A stretch of 40,727 nucleotides of DNA, taken from an uncultured Clostridia bacterium. GTDB taxonomy: Bacteria; Bacillota; Clostridia; Christensenellales; Borkfalkiaceae. Positions within the stretch are counted from its first letter, which is position 1. Every line of letters starts with the position of its first letter. The stretch is taken from assembly GCA_947628555.1 (NCBI GenBank), contig CANRAI010000002.1, positions 1-40,727 on the forward strand. The letters run 5' to 3'. Below are positions 9,301-16,827 of the stretch, in pieces. The notes under the pieces are model-generated. The model saw nothing but the letters and a program-made list of their open reading frames with translations, searched no databases and was not told the DNA's origin. Both the position numbers and the translations under genes were made by a program.

Positions 9301-10125
9301 AACAAGGACAACAACTATCAGTCGGAAGTAACCCTTACGGGCGACTTGATAAGAATTGTCTTTGGGGGACACGAAAGCAAGACAAATCTTGACACATATT
9401 TCTACATGGTTGAAAAAACCAAACTTGATGAAGTGGCAGAGTTGGATAAACTCGGCAGCGATGTGTCGATAAATATAATCGGCGGCAGAATTCCCAGGAC
9501 GGTAAAGGTGACTGCCGATCTCGTAGCGGGCACGCCGTACCAGGTGCTTTTACGCCAGACGGGTTCTGGTTTAAAGGGGAGTTTGACCTATCAAGGCGTA
9601 ACTTACGATTTAACCTATAATAATGGTCCCACACTGCTGCTCAGCAAGGACGATACGTTTATAGTAACTTTCTATAAAGATAATAGTGCTCCTACTGCTA
9701 TAGGCAACGCAATAAAGATGCAGATTAAGGCGTCCACTGTGCACCCTACTGAATTGACAACGGAAGATCTTTCCGGAAAAACTCTTAGCCTTACCGCCGA
9801 TAGCACCCAATTTGCCACTAAAATCTCTTATATTATGCTTCCCGAAGATTTTGACCTCGCTAAGCAATATAAGGTGACCTTAACCACCACGGGCGTTACA
9901 TCAGGCAGGCTGTGGAGCGCAACAGTTTACTTCGGAAGTTATTTAAGTGCCAATATTCGTGTAGATGAGGTAGAAACTACTGCTAATGATAAAAACGTGA
10001 CCGTTACACAGGATGCTGTTAAATTCAGTTCACGGCTTATTCCCATAAGCTATTATCGCTTGAGTAGTAACTACGGCACAACCAATTTATCGGTTACGGT
10101 CAAGATAGAGGAAGCAAAAGCCTGA
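3310..10125 (+). CDS. Giant 2271-aa surface lipoprotein built of beta-rich repeats
   Basis: Function unknown; predicted to be anchored to the outer face of the membrane. The signal peptide ends in lipobox IAAC with the lipidated Cys at residue 27. The start has a GAGGTGA site at good spacing. The region near residues 110-310 looks like two Cna-B-like beta domains (inference). Two stretches near residues 800-890 and 1110-1195 resemble InlB/Listeria-Bacteroides repeats (pattern ending in FLVAQWEEE and ILMTAVWKKS). From about residue 1200 to the end there is a run of divergent ~100-150-residue modules marked by a strand like YxVxLxxxG (GKRYIKVTLHGG, TPYQVLLRQTGS, KQYKVTLTTTG). No LPXTG sorting signal or C-terminal membrane segment is seen. 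It is the first gene of the MoxR/vWA cluster, preceded by the tandem promoter and RNA units. An adhesin, matrix or glycan-binding role is plausible but unproven. Confidence 0.85.
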   Translation: MKICRKLLIALLSTLCISVGIAGIAACHPGDDGEHTDPIGDEYKAVYNVYKEAAGEEAKSLEDWYADISADIQAVGETVSSIDTLEYDSKQYIKVTFENEKLYLEPLVEGGELVEYSNFTLNVKDEEGTQLTTATRAYLDIFSVADGQNTTLSTLATNAYGRVELYIPVQTPAVTYYVQVDEQSAETYGIPLGYEPELVSNGGSHTVDVTLYTPVTYTISINDHAAVEREYTGIKVSLRYTDAGKEDITVASGEFGAEGEDLSLTLTLHSGSGYKVYVDNENLPESFAPVDPVEADLEKMSTTLELYVTKNYAEDVMETYSDPVEQETPFVNDVELITLPDAAAEVELKHVEEGDTYTYNNKQVFVALKYVSALIGEKSISQLNEEQDENDVYKFTYEVRTNDELNQWTRHVFHDMIVAYAEKADENGLYPLNTDLYKFIEAAAEYEWFDLGENNDNARILLPLVVYSDDRLVLGYETGIKTTKPGNVYFKQGDLGEYEKITTGYYRLEVEGAKAPNSYYFTGSSTTVAYGYVEDLSCKYKGVNTLRRYFRFYEESTDPDQTPKKYVTYIQLFEGQEYIYLTTGYTSTGFTNIKLTKLDVKNDNDKLLWYTNNSSDSFYSETNLWSDDISAETLTQSQLLSTPNKAPYEKEYKVLVYPYQYVSLSWNVGAGTSAQRANNFLQAAYLLDFSNPNLTYTISVENSKDASGEEKLGKVTRWAPTQYPTNENPSSPWGYWKFDAYLSGTVADGVSGTSTFKTDYVAVPLSTGATSSLNSKLPFIAFYHGGTQIEEVTIKIKATPTTTTLFYDPGEGEGKEYSDTPNTAAHTVLDFDVPELRYYYKGHVFAEWKYIDPKTSEEKTIKPGEQIKDTGGYNNYFLVAQWEEERANEIAGKLGIGEDGKITNFVLDGNAYSSTAIGFAEGVTVGAYKLTAELKAPFDDLYADFLGVDTLFIKDKSVTDKNVYVAYLNITDVSEKLAFPTYGAVYKEQKVEITSLIMEKFDVTLAVDTAAFVPVNAYTTKEGATLYKVSLGTIPQTEGSYKITLDFGTEGFDYQVKVFTESVEKDFGKNLTGNIEINSTDKNLWIMGNAPLYFSDAIVSIKLERGYRIHFDLDLKNNPDVEQAGGASLKAPAPYIDKVPGTPFSFYANASATGYTLWRWEYKIKGETKKVFYGEQFDIPAGEYDILMTAVWKKSNDVIYTPGTGACVTSDQELNETNGAKFRIDTKGSDTEDAITSIKFTVANFIATTNYTLYMDLGTSKYNGIFEFTGSPSVGNAIYQFAAMHSDTLSTDGHNIFVGFFFAAGNLTHTKGLTINFTLENYNKARAFDDVEKIEGTAWFVQKGNSAITLKEGEKNGSAVALTVSSSANNAYLLNFDSKLLSGAKFTLHAKYNGSAYYTITTPQLSVYTSATSHTETEMTAVDGKTNEWTVEITVNAMSTTSFSLLRTSLTKAEDAAVTGKAQVAAIDVWLENKTTPEEAAKQLSPDAPLQVEVSKTQPATVTLSNKVEKNTYYYVWATFEGAAPEAAITVKTSSGKTLDKTNNFKLRYISFTTNTITVSTESEQSIKLTLHIAEFKDEYLCYDNQTDDGRNDFTLPANKGEVDIYPMSDFGTSTTAAKRYTMTFTFPDGKAHDSTVIKFVDRNGVTYTFDKSNNWTAGNIHVINTSHGKYYMWCESGEEVKVHATLTLSTSVFVGSTSSNSPTIELSSSVKEVKGYFAVTSGALVLDGSRAFKFTLTPTQSDTTSANLLTITYNGDKVANFALSADQKCYEALLLGVTSDAFVIKYTGSSEFSAKASAEYSQEIYIANKTPSILENEATKTEFFAANATSGKRYIKVTLHGGTKDAPTSFDFSKATVTFTACGGASGNESLTITGFTKQGDSNNYVAYALAFCGTSDTNKYFKIALGGVTLNTKYVAQFDSYYYAEIGSSIWGRFQYLGQGEDNDEVYLKPDGEILKTGSKYMLMVPERAANSSISVKDTFTYTITSGVKETSVVLNKDNNYQSEVTLTGDLIRIVFGGHESKTNLDTYFYMVEKTKLDEVAELDKLGSDVSINIIGGRIPRTVKVTADLVAGTPYQVLLRQTGSGLKGSLTYQGVTYDLTYNNGPTLLLSKDDTFIVTFYKDNSAPTAIGNAIKMQIKASTVHPTELTTEDLSGKTLSLTADSTQFATKISYIMLPEDFDLAKQYKVTLTTTGVTSGRLWSATVYFGSYLSANIRVDEVETTANDKNVTVTQDAVKFSSRLIPISYYRLSSNYGTTNLSVTVKIEEAKA

Positions 10126-10150
10126 TAACGGCAAAATTTTAAATAAGCTC

Positions 10151-10175
10151 CTCCCCGCCCGAAAAGGGCGGGGAG
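10151..10175 (+). terminator. Intercistronic hairpin after the giant lipoprotein gene
   Basis: CTCCCCGCCC and GGGCGGGGAG form a 10-bp GC stem around GAAAA in the 78-bp gap. There is no T run, so it is more likely a leaky terminator or an mRNA-stability hairpin that lowers expression downstream than a full stop. Confidence 0.55.
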
Positions 10176-10203
10176 AGACGCTATCGTTTTCAAGAGGTGT
10201 AAA

Positions 10204-11346
10204 ATGAGGAAATTTTTTATAGTACTACTCATTTCAATAGCCGCTGCGTGTTGTATGGCCGCGCTTTCGGCGTGCGCAAGTGAAGAGCACGTTTGGAGCG
10301 AGGAGTGGAAGCACAACACCGTGATGCACTGGCACGAGTGCACCAACGCCGGCTGTAACGAGCGGTCAGCCCAAGCAAGCCACGATGGCTTTTGGGAGCT
10401 GACCGATAGAATCGTGCATGAAACTTGCCTTGAACGCGGCTGGGGCGTATATACTTGCACGGTCTGCGGGCAGACCAAGGAAGATATTATCCCCGACGAC
10501 GGCGGACACCACTTCGACGGCGCAACGTGGCATATAACTCCCGAAAAACACTGGCGTTATTGCACGGGCTGGGGCTGTAACGTGGTAGAAGAGTCAACGC
10601 ACGCCGACGACGATACTACGGTTCAAAAGACTATCAAAACGAGTATTAGGATGTATGACGACACAGTAATCGGGTTTTATTGCCCCGATTGCAACTATCT
10701 CTTTCATACCGAAGCAATACATTCAAAATATATGCCCGCTTCTTTCGACGTAATACTCACCGCGCAGAGCAGCAGTTATCCGTTTATCCCCGCCAAGGGA
10801 GAGCTTGAAGAGGGGGTAGATGCCGAATACAGCTTTCTCCAAAATCAAAAATGTGATTTTGTGTTTTTGAACGTCAAAAACGATAAGGGCGAAGCGCTTA
10901 GCCTCACAACAAACTACCAACACAACGAACTCAGGCATGAGGACATCACCGGACTTGTTGGGCAAAATCCCGACCAAAAGGCGGGCTTTATCGTCAGGTG
11001 TAACGGTACAGAAATAAGCAACTCGTGGGGCGTTCAATCAAGCAAGCTTAATACGGGTATTAAATGCGATAGCATCAGCGACGGACATGGCTCGTCGTAC
11101 TATGTAAAAACACTTAAGATGGTGAGTTTGGGCGACTATGTTGTAACTTTTGGCTACTACGCCATAGATACAGAACTTTCCGAAAACTTTTTATATACGG
11201 TAAAATTCCACGTTCTGGACCAATTTGACTATAACAATGCAAAAAAAGATTCGGGCTTGAAATCCGCTGCGCCGTCGGCGATTTGCTTAGCGCAGAATTT
11301 AGACGGTGTGGACTTATATCTGCCCGTTGAAAAACATGAGTGGTAA
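10204..11346 (+). CDS. Cys/His-rich lipoprotein, 380 aa
   Basis: Unrecognised lipoprotein with signal peptide and lipobox LSAC (Cys 24), start preceded by AAGAGGTG. The N-terminal ~170 residues carry repeated units of the form HW-x2-C-x4-C with nearby His (MHWHECTNAGCNE, KHWRYCTGWGCNV), interleaved with CxxC pairs (YTCTVCGQ, FYCPDCNY). Such HxW/CxxC repeats occur in clostridial surface proteins and look like small metal-binding or disulfide-stabilised units, unusual on the outside of an anaerobe's membrane. The remaining ~200 residues are beta-rich with no known signature. It lies 78 bp after the giant lipoprotein gene and 3 bp before the next gene, so it is probably co-transcribed. The function is unknown; metal binding is inference. 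Confidence 0.82.
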   Translation: MRKFFIVLLISIAAACCMAALSACASEEHVWSEEWKHNTVMHWHECTNAGCNERSAQASHDGFWELTDRIVHETCLERGWGVYTCTVCGQTKEDIIPDDGGHHFDGATWHITPEKHWRYCTGWGCNVVEESTHADDDTTVQKTIKTSIRMYDDTVIGFYCPDCNYLFHTEAIHSKYMPASFDVILTAQSSSYPFIPAKGELEEGVDAEYSFLQNQKCDFVFLNVKNDKGEALSLTTNYQHNELRHEDITGLVGQNPDQKAGFIVRCNGTEISNSWGVQSSKLNTGIKCDSISDGHGSSYYVKTLKMVSLGDYVVTFGYYAIDTELSENFLYTVKFHVLDQFDYNNAKKDSGLKSAAPSAICLAQNLDGVDLYLPVEKHEW

Positions 11347-11349
11347 AAT

Positions 11350-12900
11350 ATGCACGAAAATTTTAAAAAACTTAAAACGAAATATGTTTTACGCGCCCTT
11401 ATTGCGGCGTTGATAATCGGCGCGGAGTGCGCGGGGATAGCTGTTGCCGTAACGCTGCTTGCGGTATTGCTTAGCGACGTATCTTTCGCCACGCTTTGGT
11501 ACGTGCTTATAGCCGTTGGGGCGGCAGTTTGCGCTACGGGAATAGCGTTTTTATGCCTATATCCCCGCGATAAAAAATTAGCCAAACGGCTCGACAATCA
11601 GTATTCACTTGAAGAGCGCACGCAAACCGCGCTTTCCTTTGTGGAAAGCAGGGGAGTGATATACGATTTACAGCGAAGCGACACCGACAGGAGACTTTCC
11701 GCATTACCCAAATCTTCGTGGGGCAAGTCGGCGGCACAGGCGGCCAAACAATTTTGGCAGGTAATCGTGCTTGCCGTGCTTGCCGTGGCTTTGATAGTTT
11801 CGTCAGTGTGCGTTATGGCTAAAAAGACGGCGGACGCCCAGGCAGCAGACCCCGAAAGAATACCTTTTTCGGTCTCCGACTTCCAGATTGTGGCTGTGCG
11901 CGAGCTTATAAACGATGTAAAAAATTCTGCCTTGCAAGAGAATATAAAGACGGCTTCGGTAGAAAAATTAGAGGATTTGGTGGAGGCGCTTCCCGAAGTT
12001 CCCAGCGTGGGTGCAATGCAACGGGCGGTGTACGGCGCGATTGACGAAGTGAACGGGATTATCTTGCCCGTCTGCACTTACCGTCCGTTTTCGGTGACCC
12101 TCGGCATGGCGGAACTGCCCTATTTTGTGCGCGTTCTGCGCCGCGGCGCCGAAGTGTATAAGGACGTGGATTTCACCGAAAATTCGGCGGTGGAAAAGTT
12201 CAGAATGGAAAGAATCGACCTCGTTATGGAGAAGGTTGATTTTTCGCTGGGACAGTTTGTAAAATTCCTCAGCGGGGTAACGGTGGAGCAGGGGCTTAAA
12301 GACAAACTTACCGAGCTTGCGGGCAACATAAGCTATGCGCTTGCAAGCTCGGAGTTAGACGAAAACGACCCCTTGCGCATCGTTGTAAAAGATTTCGGCA
12401 CGGCGGTTACGGGCCTTGTGGAGCTTGTAAACGAAGCCGAACCCAACGATGAAGAGGTTCAGTCGGAGATAAACGGGCAGTTTAATTCCTTTGCCGAAGA
12501 ATTTACCTTGCCGCTTTCCGATCAGGCGTACAGCCTTGCCGTAAACAGGCACGTCAATTTAAAACTGAGAAATATATTCGGTTTGGAAGAGCGGGAAGAA
12601 GATACCGATCCCGATTTTACAGACGGGTATGAAGTTAACCCCGAAGGCGGCGATAACGGCCCCTCGGACAGCGGCGGTGGCGAGTCGCAAGGAGGCGGCT
12701 ACGGCACGGGCGACAACGAATTTGGCAGCAAAGACCTCGTATATGACCCCGACAGCGGAACTTACGTCCAGTACGGCGACATTTTGGCGCGGTATTACGC
12801 CGTTATGCAGGAATATCTGAGAAACGGCAATTTAACCGATGAGCAAAAGGCGCAGGCAAGGTCGTATTTCGATATACTTTTCAACGGATTTAAAAATTAA
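11350..12900 (+). CDS. DUF4175-like membrane protein of MoxR/vWA cluster, 516 aa
   Basis: Integral membrane protein. Two N-terminal membrane segments (about residues 16-40 and 45-70) are followed by a short cytosolic piece with RLDNQYSLEERTQTALSF, a pattern typical of DUF4175-like proteins that sit beside MoxR/BatA genes. A third membrane segment lies near residues 133-155, then a long extracytoplasmic helical domain. A Gly/Asp-rich linker (GGDNGPSDSGGGESQGGGYG) precedes the conserved tail YGDILARYYAVMQEYL...YFDILFNGF. It starts 3 bp after the Cys/His lipoprotein gene and ends just before moxR. The role is unknown; by position it probably anchors or regulates the vWA complex. Confidence 0.8.
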   Translation: MHENFKKLKTKYVLRALIAALIIGAECAGIAVAVTLLAVLLSDVSFATLWYVLIAVGAAVCATGIAFLCLYPRDKKLAKRLDNQYSLEERTQTALSFVESRGVIYDLQRSDTDRRLSALPKSSWGKSAAQAAKQFWQVIVLAVLAVALIVSSVCVMAKKTADAQAADPERIPFSVSDFQIVAVRELINDVKNSALQENIKTASVEKLEDLVEALPEVPSVGAMQRAVYGAIDEVNGIILPVCTYRPFSVTLGMAELPYFVRVLRRGAEVYKDVDFTENSAVEKFRMERIDLVMEKVDFSLGQFVKFLSGVTVEQGLKDKLTELAGNISYALASSELDENDPLRIVVKDFGTAVTGLVELVNEAEPNDEEVQSEINGQFNSFAEEFTLPLSDQAYSLAVNRHVNLKLRNIFGLEEREEDTDPDFTDGYEVNPEGGDNGPSDSGGGESQGGGYGTGDNEFGSKDLVYDPDSGTYVQYGDILARYYAVMQEYLRNGNLTDEQKAQARSYFDILFNGFKN

Positions 12901-12926
12901 TAATGCTAATAAAGTGTGAGGATGAA

Positions 12927-14051
12927 ATGAAAAAATTCAAGAAAAACAATCAAGCGACAGAAGAAGCGGAGGAAGTAAAGGTAGAGCAGGCGGAGGAAAA
13001 AGAAGAGACCGCCGAAGTTTCAGTTACAACCGAAGCTGCGGTAACAGGCGTGGAGACGGAGGACGTGCCGGATGAAAACGCGCCCGAGAAGGTCAAGCAG
13101 TTCAGCGTATCCATAAGTAAGATAAAAGCTGAGCTTGCGAAAGACGTAGTAGGCATGGAGGACGTAATAGACAGCGTAATCTGCGCGATAATTGCGGGCG
13201 GCAACGTGCTGTTGGAGGGCGTGCCGGGCGTAGGCAAGACAAGACTTGTCCGTTCGTTGGGCAAGACGTTGAGTTTGCCGTTCTCGAGGATACAGTTCAC
13301 GCCCGACTTAATGCCTTCGGACGTAACGGGCACGAACATAATCGAGCAGGACGAGAAGGGAAAGATGAGTATGGTATTCCGCCGCGGACCCATATTCGCC
13401 AACCTTGTGCTTGCGGACGAAATCAACCGTGCAACGCCCAAAACCCAGTCGGCGATGCTGGAAGTAATGCAGGAGCATAAGGTAACGGCGGCAAAGACAA
13501 CATATACGCTGGAAGAGCCGTTCTTCGTATTGGCAACGCAGAACCCGATAGAGCAAGACGGAACATATCCCTTGCCCGAAGCGCAGATAGACAGGTTTAT
13601 GTTTAAGCTGCTGGTTGGCTTCCCCAAAAAGGGAGAGATTGCAGACATAGTAAATATGACGCAGATAACCATGGACGAGACAGCGGAGGCGGTAATAGAC
13701 GGTAAGACGATAATGGAGATGCGCGAGCTGTCCAAGACCGTGCCTGTGCTTAACGAAGTTTTGGATTTTACTGTAAAACTCGTATCAAACACCCACCCCG
13801 AGATTGAGGATTCGCCTGCCACGGCAAAGAAGTACGTGCGCTACGGCGCTTCTCCGCGAGCGGCTCAGGCGCTGATAACGTGCGCAAAGGTCAGGGCGTT
13901 AATGCACGGCAGGTTCAACGTATCGTATAACGATATAAAGGCGTTGGCGTATCCCGTACTTAGGCACAGGGTAAAGCTCAACTATAACGCTGTGAACGAT
14001 AAGTTGAGCGTAGATGATGTAATAAAGCAACTTATAAGCGAGACTAAATAA
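12927..14051 (+). CDS. MoxR-family AAA+ ATPase
   Basis: Cytosolic AAA+ ATPase of the MoxR class, which acts with vWA proteins as a maturation or remodelling chaperone. Walker A GVPGVGKT (about residues 98-105), Walker B LVLADEINRATPKTQSAMLEVMQE, sensor 1 LATQNPIEQDGTYPLPEAQIDRFMF and sensor 2 region GASPRAAQAL are all intact. The first ~60 residues are an unusual Glu/Val/Ala-rich acidic tail that typical MoxR proteins lack. The ORF track starts at 12903, but the ATG at 12927 has a GAGG five bases upstream while 12903 has none, so I use 12927 (374 aa). It is followed six bases later by the DUF58 gene, the standard MoxR partner. Confidence 0.95.
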   Translation: MKKFKKNNQATEEAEEVKVEQAEEKEETAEVSVTTEAAVTGVETEDVPDENAPEKVKQFSVSISKIKAELAKDVVGMEDVIDSVICAIIAGGNVLLEGVPGVGKTRLVRSLGKTLSLPFSRIQFTPDLMPSDVTGTNIIEQDEKGKMSMVFRRGPIFANLVLADEINRATPKTQSAMLEVMQEHKVTAAKTTYTLEEPFFVLATQNPIEQDGTYPLPEAQIDRFMFKLLVGFPKKGEIADIVNMTQITMDETAEAVIDGKTIMEMRELSKTVPVLNEVLDFTVKLVSNTHPEIEDSPATAKKYVRYGASPRAAQALITCAKVRALMHGRFNVSYNDIKALAYPVLRHRVKLNYNAVNDKLSVDDVIKQLISETK

Positions 14052-14056
14052 GATAA

Positions 14057-14941
14057 ATGAGTGAAATAATAGTGGACGAAGCGTTTTTGCAACAGTTGGA
14101 ACTGTTGCAAACGCTGCTGAAAAATAACGTTGCGGGCAGATACGGCGGCAACCACCAAAGCAAGACGTACGGTTCCTCGTGCGAGTTTGCGGACTACCGC
14201 GACTATATACCCGGCGACGATATAACCAAAATCGATTGGAACGCCTTTGCCCGCTTTGAAAAGCTATATTTAAAGCTGTATTTAGACGAGCGGCAGGTGC
14301 ACACGCGGATATATATAGACGCCAGCCGCTCCATGGCTTACGGCAAGGGCAAAAAGGACGCGCAGGCAATACGAATAGCCGCCGCCTTAGCCTATCTGTC
14401 CGTGTGCGAAATGGATAGGGTGTCCATATACGCTCTCCATGGCGACAAAGTGGAGGAGGTAATTCCGCCCATGCTCGGCAAGGATAGTTATCTCGACAAC
14501 ATCGGCAAGCTCAACGACATAGAGTTTGACGGCGACTGCCGTATCTCCGACGCAATAGCTTATTCCGAAGTAGGCTACGGGGACGGCATGAGCATTATAA
14601 TTTCCGATTTCCTTACGGATAACGATTATTTTGCCGCGCTGGACAGATTTTCCGGCAAAAAGCGGGATTTGGTCTGCGTGCAGGTGCTCGCCGAAGAGGA
14701 ATTGCGCCCCAAGGCGCGCGGTAAGATGCATTTTTACGACAGCGAAGATTCCGAAAGATTTTACCGCAAAAACATAAATAAGGAGATAATCCGCGCCTAT
14801 TCGCTCGCGCTTGAATACGCCACGGGTAGGCTGCGCGATGGCTGTTTTTCGCGCGGGGGCAGTTATGTGCTCGTCTCCTCCGCGGATAAGCTATCCGACA
14901 TCATATTTGATAAATTTGTGGCAGTGGGGGTGATTAAGTGA
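14057..14941 (+). CDS. DUF58 domain protein (vWA-like partner of MoxR)
   Basis: DUF58 protein, 294 aa, of the soluble short type without membrane segments. The family core is plain: GSSCEFADYRDYIPGDDITKIDWNAFARFEKLYLKLYLDERQ, followed by the vWA-like metal-site strand IYIDASRSMAYGKGKKDAQAIRIAAAL and a second strand SIIISDFL. DUF58 proteins nearly always neighbour MoxR and are thought to deliver or bind its substrates. It starts six bases after the moxR stop and its own TGA overlaps the GTG start of the next gene, so translation is likely coupled. The substrate is unknown. Confidence 0.92.
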   Translation: MSEIIVDEAFLQQLELLQTLLKNNVAGRYGGNHQSKTYGSSCEFADYRDYIPGDDITKIDWNAFARFEKLYLKLYLDERQVHTRIYIDASRSMAYGKGKKDAQAIRIAAALAYLSVCEMDRVSIYALHGDKVEEVIPPMLGKDSYLDNIGKLNDIEFDGDCRISDAIAYSEVGYGDGMSIIISDFLTDNDYFAALDRFSGKKRDLVCVQVLAEEELRPKARGKMHFYDSEDSERFYRKNINKEIIRAYSLALEYATGRLRDGCFSRGGSYVLVSSADKLSDIIFDKFVAVGVIK

Positions 14942-16827
14942 ACCTCATATACGTGCTCGGATTGCTGGCTTTGCTGGCAATTCCGATCATAATCTTTATA
15001 TATATCATAAAAAACAAATATACCGAGCAGACTATTTCGTCAACATATCTCTGGACGTTGAGCGAAAAGTTTATAAGAAAGCGCATTCCCATAAACAGGT
15101 TAGTGGGAATACTCAGCCTTATATTGCAGATAATCGCTGTGGTTTTGCTTGCATTGCTGCTTGCGCACCCCATGCTCGTAATTCCCCATTCGGCAAGTGC
15201 ATATTGTTTTGTTTTAGACGGCTCGGGCAGTATGAACTTTGAATTGAATGGTAAAACCCGCTTTGAAGTGGGCAAGGAGATGATAAGCGATATCATTTCG
15301 GAAGCCACCGATGGCAGTACCTATACGCTGATTTTCTGCGGCAGTACCACCGATACAATCTACAAGGACATAGCCGATAAGGACAGTGCGTTGAAGAGCC
15401 TTGCTTCCCTGAAAACGGCGGACACGACCCCCGATTTTCTGGATATAATCACTGCCACGCAGGAGTATTTTGACGGCAACCACGCCGCAAACACCTATCT
15501 TGTGACCGACGTGGACTACGGTTTGACAAAAAACGTCAAGCTTCTTAACGTTGCCAAAGGCTACGAAAACGTCCAAAACTATTCGCTTTTCGACGTGGAT
15601 TATACCATGCTGGGAACGCAGGCCGTAGTCAGTGGCAAAGCCGTATCCTACGGCAGCGCGGCGCAGATAAAGGTAGAGATATTCTTCTGCGGTGATAACG
15701 GGATATATTTTAAGGGCGGCGAACAGATGTTAGCGCTCGAAGAGGGCGGCATGGGCGAGTTTTCGGTAACTTGCGACGTGGGCAATTTCAGTGCGGTGAA
15801 AGTAGTCATAGCCGACGAGGACAACCTTGCCCCCGACAACGAGGTTATTTTGTACAACGCCACTTACGAGAGAATAGGCAATACTCTGCTTGTCTCCGAC
15901 AATTCCTTTTTCGCGCTCGCCTCGCTGACTGCGGCGGGTAACGATAAGGTGGACGTGGTTACCACAAAACAGTACGAGGAATTGGCACTTTCGGGCTATG
16001 GGCTGTATATTTTTGATTCCTACACTCCCGGAACGTTGCCTTACGATGGCGCGGTATGGTTTATAAACCCCCGCGGCTCTACTGCGGGCGCGGGATTTAC
16101 ATACCAGACCGATATGACTTCTACCTTTTCAAACAAGCTTTCTGCGAATTTTTCAAGGAGTTCGGATACTTCGTCGCTGTTATATAGGATTGTGGACGGT
16201 GTAAGCACGACTTCATTTGAGCTGGGAAGTTACGTCAGGTGCGGAATAACGGGTGAATTTACCACCGTGGCAACGTGCGGAAGCGACCCGATTGCCTTTG
16301 TGGGCAGTAACGAATACGGCAACCGCGAGGCGGTTTTGGCGTTTTCGCTTAATTCCTCCGGCGCATTTACCCTTTCGGCGAACTGCGTGACGCTGTTTTC
16401 AAATATTCTTAAATATATGTTCCCCCCAGTAGTGGAAAAAACAAGCTATACGTGTGGGGATATATTGCCGATAAACATAATTTCGGGCTGCGCCACCATG
16501 CGCATATATACGCCGGGCGGCGAAGAAGTTTATTTGAACACCGCTTCGGTGGTGAGCGAATACAAGCTTACCCAGGCAGGGACTTACCGCATAGTAATGC
16601 TTATGAGCAACGGCACCGAGGAGAGAGTGTACAACGTTTACGCAAATCTTCCCCAAAGCGAGCGCATACCCAACCCCGCGGACATAGAGTTCGTCGTGGA
16701 AGGGCTGGCTTCCGATTCCAAGTTCGATGGGTATTACGACAATCTATTTATAATATTTATTATTCTTGCCGTATTTTTTGCGGCAGATTACGGAGTGTAT
16801 TGTTATGAACAGTATCAGCTTCGATAA
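14938..16827 (+). CDS. BatA-type membrane protein with vWA domain, 629 aa
   Basis: Membrane-anchored vWA protein. The N-terminal pair of membrane segments (about residues 2-24 and 52-80, with STYLWTLSEKFIRKR between) is the BatA/aerotolerance-type N-terminal region. A vWA domain follows with metal-ion site LDGSGSM, then a beta-rich extracytoplasmic part and a single C-terminal membrane segment (IIFIILAVFFAADYGVYCY). The start is GTG at 14938, overlapping the DUF58 stop. Its last 23 bases overlap the next gene. In known MoxR systems the vWA protein is the adaptor between ATPase and target; here the target may be the lipoproteins of the cluster (inference). Confidence 0.88.
   Translation: MNLIYVLGLLALLAIPIIIFIYIIKNKYTEQTISSTYLWTLSEKFIRKRIPINRLVGILSLILQIIAVVLLALLLAHPMLVIPHSASAYCFVLDGSGSMNFELNGKTRFEVGKEMISDIISEATDGSTYTLIFCGSTTDTIYKDIADKDSALKSLASLKTADTTPDFLDIITATQEYFDGNHAANTYLVTDVDYGLTKNVKLLNVAKGYENVQNYSLFDVDYTMLGTQAVVSGKAVSYGSAAQIKVEIFFCGDNGIYFKGGEQMLALEEGGMGEFSVTCDVGNFSAVKVVIADEDNLAPDNEVILYNATYERIGNTLLVSDNSFFALASLTAAGNDKVDVVTTKQYEELALSGYGLYIFDSYTPGTLPYDGAVWFINPRGSTAGAGFTYQTDMTSTFSNKLSANFSRSSDTSSLLYRIVDGVSTTSFELGSYVRCGITGEFTTVATCGSDPIAFVGSNEYGNREAVLAFSLNSSGAFTLSANCVTLFSNILKYMFPPVVEKTSYTCGDILPINIISGCATMRIYTPGGEEVYLNTASVVSEYKLTQAGTYRIVMLMSNGTEERVYNVYANLPQSERIPNPADIEFVVEGLASDSKFDGYYDNLFIIFIILAVFFAADYGVYCYEQYQLR

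Noticed and set aside
10151-10175. Full terminator that would separate the giant lipoprotein from the cluster
   Set aside because: No T run follows the stem and no clear promoter lies before the next gene, so at most partial termination is likely.
12950-13822. 290-aa open frame antisense to moxR
   Set aside because: A shadow of the moxR codons; the Ser/Thr/Pro-rich translation has no protein-like motifs and no ribosome site.
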